From: Bacillota bacterium
GTDB lineage: Bacteria > Bacillota > Clostridia > Peptostreptococcales > Anaerovoracaceae
Direction of reading: 5' to 3'
DNA length: 20,778 nt
Assembly: GCA_017936025.1 (NCBI GenBank)
Contig: JAGBGL010000159.1
Coordinates: 1-20,778, forward strand
Shown: positions 14,665-20,778 of the stretch, in pieces
Position numbering within the stretch: position 1 is the stretch's first letter
Layout of the letters: each line of letters starts with the position of its first letter
Made by a program: the position numbers and the translations under genes
The notes under the pieces: generated by a model
Seen by the model: only the letters and a program-made list of their open reading frames with translations
Database searches by the model: none
What the model was told of the DNA's origin: nothing

Positions 14665-16130
14665 AAAATATTAAAAAGATGAGGATAAAGTTCCATCTGG
14701 GGAAAAAAGTGAACAAAGCGGCAGATGCGCTGATGGAGAAAGAACCGGCGAAAATCAAAAGTCTCCGCGAGTTCGCACACAGACATACAGCCCTGATGGT
14801 GGGAACATTCTTCGTATTCGTTGCAGTTATGGGAGGTATAATCTTCGGAGTAAACTACAATACTGCATACGAGTATTCTTACTACGGGCAGACCCTCGGG
14901 GTAGTTAAGGATAAGGACGAAGTACTGAAAATCACTTCTCTTGTATCAGATGCCCTGACAGAGGATAAGGATGTCGAAGTAGTAGTTGACCCGGAAAAGG
15001 ATATCAAATTTAAAAAGATATCTATTTTCGGAAGTGATGTCCACGTAGATACATCGGAAGACGTGCTGCGCAGAATGACATATGTCGGAGATATCAACGT
15101 CAACGGATACGGAATCACTGTTGATGGCAACACTGCCGTGATCCTGGACAGTGAGGAATCTGCGGAAGAAGTTCTGGACACTATCAGAAGCGACTATCTG
15201 CAGGTGAACGGTGTAGCTGTAGTTGAAGATGCTGACTTTATTGAAAAAGTAACGATCAGGGAAATCAACACGGATCTGAATAATCTGCAGAGTAAAGAGG
15301 AAGCGATAACCCAGCTGAAAACAGGCGGAACTTCCCAGTCCATGCATAAAGTTGAGGAAGGCCAGGGCTTCAGCGGAATAGCACAGCTCTACAGCCTGAC
15401 AGAAGATGAACTGAAGCAGATGAACCCGAGTGTCGATCCGGCCAAGCTGCAGACAGGAGACGAGCTGCTGATCATCACGCCGGGTCCGATGGTTACTATG
15501 GAAGCCTCTCAGCTGGTTACATATGAAGAACAGATCCCGTTCCAGGTAGAGGAAACGAAAACTGCCGATATGTATCAGGGAGACAGCAAGATCACCCAGA
15601 AGGGTAAAAACGGTGTGAGAATGGTTACAGCCCGTATCGAAAGTAAAAACGGACAGGTGACTGAAAATACACCGCTTGTTGAAAATGTTGCTTCCCAGCC
15701 GGTAACTCAGAAGGTACTGGTAGGTACAGCAAAACGTCCGCCATCAGTCGGTGACGGTAAATTCAGATGGCCGGCAGACAGAGGCACTTTCAGAATCTCC
15801 TCTGAGTTCGGCGGCAGATGGGGCAGAAACCATAACGGTATCGATATGGCATGTCCACAGGGAACTAACGTATACGCAGCCGATGGCGGTGTTGTAGAAT
15901 TTGCAGGAAGAAAAGGATCTTTCGGTAATCTGGTAATCATCAACCATCAGAACGGCTACAGAACATACTATGCACATAACTCACAGCTGCTGGTTAAAGC
16001 GGGCGACAAGGTCTATGAAGGGTATCACATCGCAGAGTCCGGTAACACAGGACGAAGCACAGGCCCTCACATCCACTTTGAAATCAGAGTGGGTGATACA
16101 CCTAAGAACCCAAGAAACTGGCTGCCGTAA
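14637..16130 (+). CDS. Membrane-anchored M23 (LytM-type) peptidase with LysM and G5 domains
   Basis: The start at 14637 follows AGAGGCGG; an upstream in-frame ATG (14604) has no such site. The 497-residue protein has a basic cytosolic N-terminus, one membrane helix (52-71), a long extracytoplasmic region, a LysM-like motif (236-280, VEEGQGFSGIAQLYSLTEDELKQMN), a G5 domain (about 290-363, ending QPVTQKVLVGT), and a C-terminal M23 domain. Zinc ligands are H399 and D403 (HNGIDM) and the HxH of GPHIHFE (478-480), all intact, so it is probably an active peptidoglycan endopeptidase or a division/sporulation wall hydrolase. It is the last gene before the terminator. Its first 28 bases overlap the preceding gene. 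Confidence 0.92.
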   Translation: MAKKFKFNLENIKKMRIKFHLGKKVNKAADALMEKEPAKIKSLREFAHRHTALMVGTFFVFVAVMGGIIFGVNYNTAYEYSYYGQTLGVVKDKDEVLKITSLVSDALTEDKDVEVVVDPEKDIKFKKISIFGSDVHVDTSEDVLRRMTYVGDINVNGYGITVDGNTAVILDSEESAEEVLDTIRSDYLQVNGVAVVEDADFIEKVTIREINTDLNNLQSKEEAITQLKTGGTSQSMHKVEEGQGFSGIAQLYSLTEDELKQMNPSVDPAKLQTGDELLIITPGPMVTMEASQLVTYEEQIPFQVEETKTADMYQGDSKITQKGKNGVRMVTARIESKNGQVTENTPLVENVASQPVTQKVLVGTAKRPPSVGDGKFRWPADRGTFRISSEFGGRWGRNHNGIDMACPQGTNVYAADGGVVEFAGRKGSFGNLVIINHQNGYRTYYAHNSQLLVKAGDKVYEGYHIAESGNTGRSTGPHIHFEIRVGDTPKNPRNWLP

Positions 16131-16172
16131 AATGCAGCGGACGGTGTGACACAGAATATAATATAGACAAAT

Positions 16173-16204
16173 AAGGGAGACCTAAGCGACGGGGTCTCCC
16201 TTTT
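16173..16204 (+). terminator. Strong terminator after the M23 gene
   Basis: AAGGGAGACC (16173-16182) pairs with GGTCTCCCTT (16193-16202) around a 10-base loop, with the T run 16201-16204. It closes the long operon that begins at yybS. Confidence 0.92.
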
Positions 16205-16223
16205 AATATATAAAATAAATATT

Positions 16224-16253
16224 AAGAATTTCGAAAAAGAATCTTCATAAAAT
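16224..16253 (+). promoter_or_regulatory. Possible sigma-E-type sporulation promoter for yabP
   Basis: CATAAAAT (16246-16253) is close to the sigma-E -10 consensus (CATACAAT). Fourteen bases upstream is AAGAATTT (16224-16231), a partial -35 match. YabP and YabQ are sigma-E-controlled in B. subtilis, which makes the idea reasonable but not shown. Confidence 0.35.
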
Positions 16254-16286
16254 TAGAATAGATTTTTATATAAGGAGGAGTGCTTT

Positions 16287-16541
16287 ATGGAAAAACACAG
16301 TATAGTGATCGAAAACCGGGAAAAAATCTCTATAACAGATGTAAAGAGCGTGGATACATTTGATGAAGATGAGATCTGTGCGCAGCTGTCCGAAGGAGGT
16401 CTGCTGATAAAAGGCCGGGGCCTGCATATCCAGGAACTGTCACTCGACACAGGCAGCGCCGTCATTACCGGGGAAATCACAGAACTCTCGTACATACAGA
16501 AAAAAGCAGACAAGAGCTTACTTAAGAAAATACTGAAATGA
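16287..16541 (+). CDS. yabP: Sporulation protein YabP
   Basis: An 84-residue protein with the YabP/YqfC pattern: NREKISITDVKSVDTFDEDEI, then LLIKGRGLHIQELSLDTGSAVITGEI, a beta-rich repeat, and a basic helical C-terminus. In B. subtilis it is a mother-cell protein needed for spore development. It is preceded by a very strong ribosome binding site, AAGGAGGAG (16272-16280), six bases from the ATG. Its stop overlaps the yabQ start by four bases (ATGA), so the two are translated as a unit. Confidence 0.9.
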   Translation: MEKHSIVIENREKISITDVKSVDTFDEDEICAQLSEGGLLIKGRGLHIQELSLDTGSAVITGEITELSYIQKKADKSLLKKILK

Positions 16542-16903
16542 TACTGACGGAACTGATCTGCGATCAGGTGAGAGGTGTCACGGTCATGTTCGGCGCCGGT
16601 ATCGCGGTGGCATTCATGTATCAGCTTTTCCTGTGGGTATGCAGCATTACGGTAAGACGGGGATGGCTGGAAGCCATACTGGAAATCGCCTTCTGGGCAG
16701 GAGCGGCGGCATTTGCCGGTAAATTCCTTTATTACTGTGCACACGGACAGATAAGTGTACATACGATATGCGCTTTTGCGTGCGGGGCAATATTGTGGAA
16801 GTTTTGCTTTTATGATATAATTTACAGTGTATGTACGTTTTTTGAAACAAAATTTGGGATAAGAAAGAAACATGGCAAAAAAGAGAAGAAGCAGTCAATT
16901 TAA
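16538..16903 (+). CDS. yabQ: Sporulation membrane protein YabQ
   Basis: A 121-residue protein with three hydrophobic segments (about 13-34, 44-66 and 73-95) and a very basic C-terminus (GIRKKHGKKEKK). Size, topology and position directly after yabP and before the DivIC gene match YabQ of spore formers, a membrane protein needed for cortex formation in B. subtilis. The start overlaps yabP by four bases. The last 32 bases overlap the next gene in another frame. A sigma-A-like promoter for the following gene lies inside its coding sequence (16793-16821). Confidence 0.88.
   Translation: MILTELICDQVRGVTVMFGAGIAVAFMYQLFLWVCSITVRRGWLEAILEIAFWAGAAAFAGKFLYYCAHGQISVHTICAFACGAILWKFCFYDIIYSVCTFFETKFGIRKKHGKKEKKQSI
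16793..16821 (+). promoter_or_regulatory. Internal sigma-A promoter within yabQ, for divIC-rnmV-rsmA
   Basis: TTGTGG (16793-16798) and a perfect TATAAT (16816-16821) are 17 bases apart; TGA before TATAAT gives an extended -10. The divIC ATG lies about 50 bases downstream. It would separate vegetative genes from the sporulation pair in front of them. Confidence 0.6.
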
Positions 16904-17336
16904 AGACTCCAGTCAGGTAATTGACATTGACGAAGCCAGACGCAGACGGCAGGAAAAAAGAAAAAAACAGCAGAGAGAGGCCCGTGAACAGGAAGAGGGT
17001 CGCAACCGTTCTGTGAGGGCGAGCATAAAAGCCGGAAGACGCAGAAAGAAAGCGCTTTACGCCGTTATAATCTTATGCATTATAGCGGCTATTGGCGCGT
17101 CTGTTATGAATATAGTAAAACTCAAGGCTGAACAGCGTGAGATAAAGGAGCAGCAACAGCAGCTGCTGGAAGAAAAAAAGCAGCTTGAAAACCAGCTGAA
17201 AGAGGCAGACGATCCTGCTTACATACAGGATGCGGCCCGTGAAGTTCTGAGGATGGTGAATCCGGGCGAAACGATTTATGTGCTGGACCTCCCGGCAGAT
17301 AATGCAAACGAAGATAAGGAAAAAGAAAGCGAATAG
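16872..17336 (+). CDS. divIC: Septum formation initiator DivIC/FtsB family
   Basis: A 154-residue bitopic protein of the FtsB/DivIC family, part of the FtsL-FtsB/DivIC-FtsQ division complex. It has a long basic cytosolic N-terminus (1-60, with EARRRRQEKRKKQQ), one membrane helix (61-80), a leucine/glutamine-rich coiled coil (about 82-112) and the family end YIQDAAREVLRMVNPGE (117-133). Its place after yabPQ is the same as in B. subtilis. The start overlaps yabQ by 32 bases and has only a weak upstream AAGAAAG. A promoter inside yabQ could drive it. Confidence 0.9.
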   Translation: MAKKRRSSQFKDSSQVIDIDEARRRRQEKRKKQQREAREQEEGRNRSVRASIKAGRRRKKALYAVIILCIIAAIGASVMNIVKLKAEQREIKEQQQQLLEEKKQLENQLKEADDPAYIQDAAREVLRMVNPGETIYVLDLPADNANEDKEKESE

Positions 17337-17341
17337 GAGAA

Positions 17342-17360
17342 GGGAGCCAAGGGGGCTTCC
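17342..17360 (+). other. GC-rich hairpin in the divIC-rnmV gap
   Basis: GGGAGCC (17342-17348) can pair with GGCTTCCC (17353-17360) with one bulge. No T run follows, so it is not a typical terminator. It lies 13 bases before a start codon that has only weak Shine-Dalgarno sequence (AGAG), so it may influence rnmV translation or mRNA processing. Confidence 0.35.
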
Positions 17361-17373
17361 CGCGCAGAGCAAT

Positions 17374-17907
17374 ATGATAATCAAAGAAGTAATCGTTGTT
17401 GAAGGCAGAGATGATACGGCAGCAATCAAGCGTGCAGTCGATGCGGCGACAATTGAAACACACGGCTACGGGATAAGAAAAGAAACCTGGGAGCTGATTG
17501 AAAAAGCATACAATGAAAAAGGCATAATAATATTTACGGATCCTGACCATGCGGGAAACGAAATCAGGAAGAAGCTGACTGCAAAATTCCCGGACGCAGG
17601 ACATGCCTATCTTTCCAGAAAAGATGCAACAAAAGCAGACGATATCGGCATCGAAAACGCCGATCCTGCCAGCATAATAGAGGCACTGGAAAAGGCGCAT
17701 TTCACGCTGGAAGAAAAACGCGAGGAATTCACTCCGGCAGATATGGGAAGATACGGCCTGCTGGGCGGCCCGGGAGCTTCCGAAAAGAGAGATGCACTGG
17801 GTAAAAAACTGGGCATCGGCTACGGCAACAGCAAACAGTTCATGAACAAGCTGAACAAATACGGAATTACAGAAGAGCAATTTTTAGAAGCGTTGGGAGA
17901 ACTTTAA
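17374..17907 (+). CDS. rnmV: Ribonuclease M5
   Basis: The 177 residues match RNase M5, the Toprim nuclease that matures 5S rRNA. The start at 17374 gives the family's usual beginning MIIKEVIVVEGRDDTAAIKRA; the frame also extends to 17278, but that would overlap divIC with non-homologous sequence. Catalytic acidic residues are E10 (VVEGRDD) and D56 and D58 (FTDPDHAG). The C-terminal part (DMGRYGLLGGPGASEKRD) is also typical. There is no good ribosome binding site next to the ATG, and a GC-rich hairpin (17342-17360) lies just upstream. Two bases separate it from rsmA, the classic Firmicute pair. Confidence 0.95.
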   Translation: MIIKEVIVVEGRDDTAAIKRAVDAATIETHGYGIRKETWELIEKAYNEKGIIIFTDPDHAGNEIRKKLTAKFPDAGHAYLSRKDATKADDIGIENADPASIIEALEKAHFTLEEKREEFTPADMGRYGLLGGPGASEKRDALGKKLGIGYGNSKQFMNKLNKYGITEEQFLEALGEL

Positions 17908-17909
17908 GT

Positions 17910-18770
17910 ATGAAGCTTTACGCACCATCTACAATCAAAGATATCAGGGAAAAGCACGGGTTCAACTTTTCCAAGAACCTGGGGCAGAACTTCCTTGTGG
18001 ACAAGAATATAATAGATCAGATAATCGATGAATCATATATCACAGAGGATGACCTGGTGATCGAAATCGGTCCGGGGGTCGGTGTTCTGACGGCGGAAGC
18101 AGCACAGCGTGCAAAAAAAGTCGTTGCAGTAGAAATCGACACCAGCCTGATTCCGATCCTGGAAGAGACACTGGCAGAATTCGATAATGTAACAGTGATC
18201 AACCGCGATATTTTAAAGACTGATCTAAAAGAAATCGTAGATGAGTACGGGACAGGCGGCGGTGTTAAAATCATCGGAAATCTGCCTTACTATATTACAA
18301 CACCGATCATCATGAAAATACTCGAAGATGATGTAAAGGTGGACAGCATCACGATCATGATGCAGAAGGAAGTCGCTGACAGGATCAAGGCTTCCCCGGG
18401 AAGTAAGATTTACGGTGCGCTTTCTGCGGCGGTGCAGTATTACTGTACTATAGAGCAGATTGCTACGGCACCTAAAGAGGTCTTCGTCCCTAGACCGAAA
18501 GTCGATTCTGCAGTGCTGAGACTGGATGTCAGAAAAGAGGCTCCGATAGAGCTGCTGGATGAAAAGACATTTTTCAGATGCATAAAATGCGGTTTTGAAC
18601 AGAGAAGAAAAACATTGCTTAATTCACTGGGCGGTACAGGACTTACAAAAGATGAATTGCGACAGGTGCTGGACGATGCGGGAATAGACCCTGTAAGACG
18701 AATTGAGACTCTGGATCTGCAGGAACTGGCAGATCTGGCAAACAGCATGACAAAATTCACTGATCGTTAG
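17910..18770 (+). CDS. rsmA: 16S rRNA dimethyladenosine transferase RsmA (KsgA)
   Basis: The 286 residues match RsmA, which uses S-adenosylmethionine to dimethylate two adjacent adenosines in helix 45 of 16S rRNA. Motifs: NLGQNFLVD (23-31), SAM-binding EIGPGVGVLT (52-61), VEID (74-77), catalytic GNLPYYITTP (123-132), QKEVADRI (152-159), and VFVPRPKVDSAVLRL. The C-terminal small domain contains CGFEQRRKTLLNSL. The gene starts two bases after rnmV with a GGGAG-type site inside the end of that gene, so translation is coupled. It is full length with no unusual feature. Confidence 0.97.
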   Translation: MKLYAPSTIKDIREKHGFNFSKNLGQNFLVDKNIIDQIIDESYITEDDLVIEIGPGVGVLTAEAAQRAKKVVAVEIDTSLIPILEETLAEFDNVTVINRDILKTDLKEIVDEYGTGGGVKIIGNLPYYITTPIIMKILEDDVKVDSITIMMQKEVADRIKASPGSKIYGALSAAVQYYCTIEQIATAPKEVFVPRPKVDSAVLRLDVRKEAPIELLDEKTFFRCIKCGFEQRRKTLLNSLGGTGLTKDELRQVLDDAGIDPVRRIETLDLQELADLANSMTKFTDR

Positions 18771-18784
18771 TAGGAGTAAAAGAT

Positions 18785-20778
18785 ATGGAAAAAATCAAGA
18801 ATGGTCTGAAGAAAATAGCAGGGCCGCTTAAAAAAGTTTTCGGACCGGTGGGCCGCTGCTTTAAAGTTGCAGGAAAAAAAGCCATGAAAGTACTGGCTCC
18901 GGTCGGTAGATTTTTCAAAAAGATCGGAATAAAGGCGTATGCATTCAAGCAGAAATACATGGGAAATCCACTGGTGTTCAATGCATTCCTTGCGGTGGTG
19001 CTGTACTGCTACATGGAAATATTTGCGCGGCAGGGTCTGATAGCATTCGGCCGGTTCGTGATCGGAAGCCCGCTGGTTTTCCTGCTTAATGTATTTATTA
19101 TTTTCGCAACTTATGCGATTCCGATACTGTTCCCGAGACGTACGTTCTGGCATCTTATCGTGACAGCATTCTGGTTTGCGATAGGTACTGTAAACGGAAT
19201 AGTGCTTCTCAACAGACTGACTCCGTTCAACGTAAAAGACTTATCAAATCTTGAGGAAGCAAAAGCGATCGCAACAAACTATCTGTCCGCTCCGCTTCTG
19301 GTCCTCGTAGCTATTGCGGCGGTAGCGCTTGTAGCAGGACTTGTTGTTCTGTTCATCAAGGGGCCTAAAGATCCGTACTACAACTGGAAGAAGAGCGTTG
19401 CTGAATTCCTGATCATCGTTATCGCGATGGGAGCAGTATGGACAGGCGCGATCAAAATGAATGTTGTATCCACATATTTCGGAAACCTGCCATATGCATA
19501 CCGTGACTATGGTATACCATACAGCTTCCTCAGCACATGGTTCATCACAGGTATAGACAAGCCGGATGAATACACAGAAGAATATATACAGGAAGGCATC
19601 TTTATAAACGGCGAACTGGGTGATGACGGCATATTTACACCGGAAGTGACAGATGAGGACGAAAATTATCCTAACATTGTCTTCCTGCAGCTGGAATCTT
19701 TCTTCGATCCGCTGCTGTTCAAAGACTTTGAATATAATCAGGATCCTATGCCGTATTACAGACAGCTGATGGGAGAATACTCTTCCGGAATGCTGACGGT
19801 TCCTTCCGTAGGTGCAGGAACGGCGAACATAGAGTTCGAGGCTATGACAGGAATCAGTGTAAGATTCTTCGGTCCGGGCGAATATCCGTACAAGTCTGTA
19901 CTGAAAGAGGAAACAGTTGCTTCCATCCCATATGATCTGAAAAACATGGGATTTGCAACACATGCTATCCACAACCACAGAGGTGCATTCTACGGCAGAA
20001 ATGAAGTGTTCAAGAACATGGGATTTGACACATTCACTTCTCTGGAATACATGACCAATGTCGAAAAGACCAAGAAGAACTGGGCTAAAGACGGAATCCT
20101 GACTGACAATATAATAAAAGCACTTGATTCCACAGAGGGAAGAGACTATGTCTACACAATCTCGGTACAGGGTCACGGAAAATATCCTGAAGAGGAAACT
20201 CTGATCGATCCTCCGATCAAAATCACTTCTGCTCCTGCAGACTTTGAACCTGAAGTCGTATGGCAGTACGAATACTATGTGAACCAGATCTATGAAATGG
20301 ACATGTTCATAAAAGAACTGACAGAGACTCTGGCAGAATATGATGAGGATATTGTGCTGGTAATGTACGGTGACCATCTGCCTGCACTGGAAGTTTACGA
20401 AGAATACATCGTAACAGGCGATATGTATATGACCCAGTACATTGTATGGGATAATTTCGGCATGGAAAAAGAAGATGCAAATCTGACATGCTATGAGATC
20501 GGTTCCGTAGTGCTGGACCGCCTCGGTATCCATAAAGGCCTGATGACAACTTATCAGCAGAAGTACAACGGAACATCAAATTATCTTGAAAATCTGGAAG
20601 CCCTTGCGTACGATATGCTTTACGGTAAAAAATATATCTTCGGCGGCAAATCTCCATTCGAACCAACTGATATGAGGATGGGAATCGAGCCTATTGTGAT
20701 CGAAGAAATCGTAATGGTCGGTGAAGACTATTACATCAAGGGACAGAATTTCACTGAATACAGTAAGGTTTCCCTGGA
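18785..20778 (+). CDS. Lipoteichoic acid synthase family sulfatase-fold membrane enzyme, 3'-truncated by window edge
   Basis: About 664 residues are visible and the gene runs off the window. It begins after AGGAG (18772-18776). A basic N-terminal stretch (1-58) has repeated GPLKKVFGPVGRCF and APVGRFFKKIG units. Five membrane helices follow (about 61-217), then an extracellular sulfatase-like domain. Metal and catalytic residues of the LtaS family are present: E304 in FLQLESF, the nucleophile T346 in VGAGTANIEF, HNHRGAFYGR, and D530-H531 in MYGDHLPAL. Such enzymes add glycerol phosphate, or other alcohol phosphates, to lipid-linked polymers. The C-terminus (about 640 on, VGEDYYIKGQNFTEYSKV) starts an added beta-domain of a kind seen in clostridial relatives. 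The exact product cannot be told. Confidence 0.88.
   Translation, partial: MEKIKNGLKKIAGPLKKVFGPVGRCFKVAGKKAMKVLAPVGRFFKKIGIKAYAFKQKYMGNPLVFNAFLAVVLYCYMEIFARQGLIAFGRFVIGSPLVFLLNVFIIFATYAIPILFPRRTFWHLIVTAFWFAIGTVNGIVLLNRLTPFNVKDLSNLEEAKAIATNYLSAPLLVLVAIAAVALVAGLVVLFIKGPKDPYYNWKKSVAEFLIIVIAMGAVWTGAIKMNVVSTYFGNLPYAYRDYGIPYSFLSTWFITGIDKPDEYTEEYIQEGIFINGELGDDGIFTPEVTDEDENYPNIVFLQLESFFDPLLFKDFEYNQDPMPYYRQLMGEYSSGMLTVPSVGAGTANIEFEAMTGISVRFFGPGEYPYKSVLKEETVASIPYDLKNMGFATHAIHNHRGAFYGRNEVFKNMGFDTFTSLEYMTNVEKTKKNWAKDGILTDNIIKALDSTEGRDYVYTISVQGHGKYPEEETLIDPPIKITSAPADFEPEVVWQYEYYVNQIYEMDMFIKELTETLAEYDEDIVLVMYGDHLPALEVYEEYIVTGDMYMTQYIVWDNFGMEKEDANLTCYEIGSVVLDRLGIHKGLMTTYQQKYNGTSNYLENLEALAYDMLYGKKYIFGGKSPFEPTDMRMGIEPIVIEEIVMVGEDYYIKGQNFTEYSKVSL

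Noticed and set aside
17278..17373. rnmV start at 17278
   Set aside because: It would overlap divIC with non-homologous residues; ATG 17374 gives the standard M5 beginning.
19244..20533. Minus-strand open frame of 429 codons
   Set aside because: It is antisense to the LTA-synthase gene, Cys/His/Phe-rich with no recognisable family motif, and the plus frame has clear catalytic residues. It is a shadow frame.

Overview
The window looks like chromosomal core DNA of an anaerobic, spore-forming Firmicute of class Clostridia. This rests on strong AGGAGG-type ribosome binding sites, tightly packed operons, and the families present: YybS-GdpP-bL9-DnaB, DnaD/DnaC-type helicase-loading protein, YabP-YabQ-DivIC, ribonuclease M5 and RsmA. 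A finer placement (for example the former Family XIII clostridia) would be a guess. No rRNA, tRNA, CRISPR array, transposase or prophage gene was seen. All protein identifications come from reading motifs by eye, not from a database search.

Left part (1-6650): a MarR-type regulator cut by the window edge, a second MarR-like regulator behind a near-perfect 22-bp palindrome, a 19-residue candidate peptide gene with a strong ribosome binding site, and htpG. Next come the decayed remains of a corrinoid methyltransferase-type gene, apparently joined to the tail of a methionine-synthase-activation-domain gene. The uracil salvage operon uraA-upp follows; Upp carries Ile where the family has a near-invariant active-site Arg. 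After it is a protein resembling an HD-type dGTPase that has lost every metal ligand. The terminator-plus-promoter segment before uraA is repeated almost exactly after upp.

Middle (6616-8825): on the minus strand, a GNAT acetyltransferase gene and a fosmidomycin-resistance-like MFS exporter gene overlap by one base (TAATG). Upstream is a roughly 500-bp non-coding divergent region holding an array of AAACA-type palindromic boxes spaced about 26 bp apart.

Right part (8826-16204): a long plus-strand operon yybS-gdpP-rplI-dnaB-DUF1858-dnaD/dnaC-like-M23 peptidase, closed by a strong terminator. It combines c-di-AMP turnover, a ribosomal protein, the replicative helicase and its accessory protein, and cell-wall hydrolysis. 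Two genes have unusual architectures: GdpP lacks its membrane anchor and sits in frame with YybS behind a single TAG, and the DnaD-like protein carries the zinc-binding N-region of a DnaC/DnaI helicase loader but no AAA+ ATPase.

Far right (16246-20778): yabP-yabQ-divIC-rnmV-rsmA followed by a lipoteichoic-acid-synthase-family gene that runs off the window. YabP and YabQ are sporulation proteins with a possible sigma-E-type promoter. A good extended -10 sigma-A promoter inside yabQ could give divIC, rnmV and rsmA their own vegetative expression.
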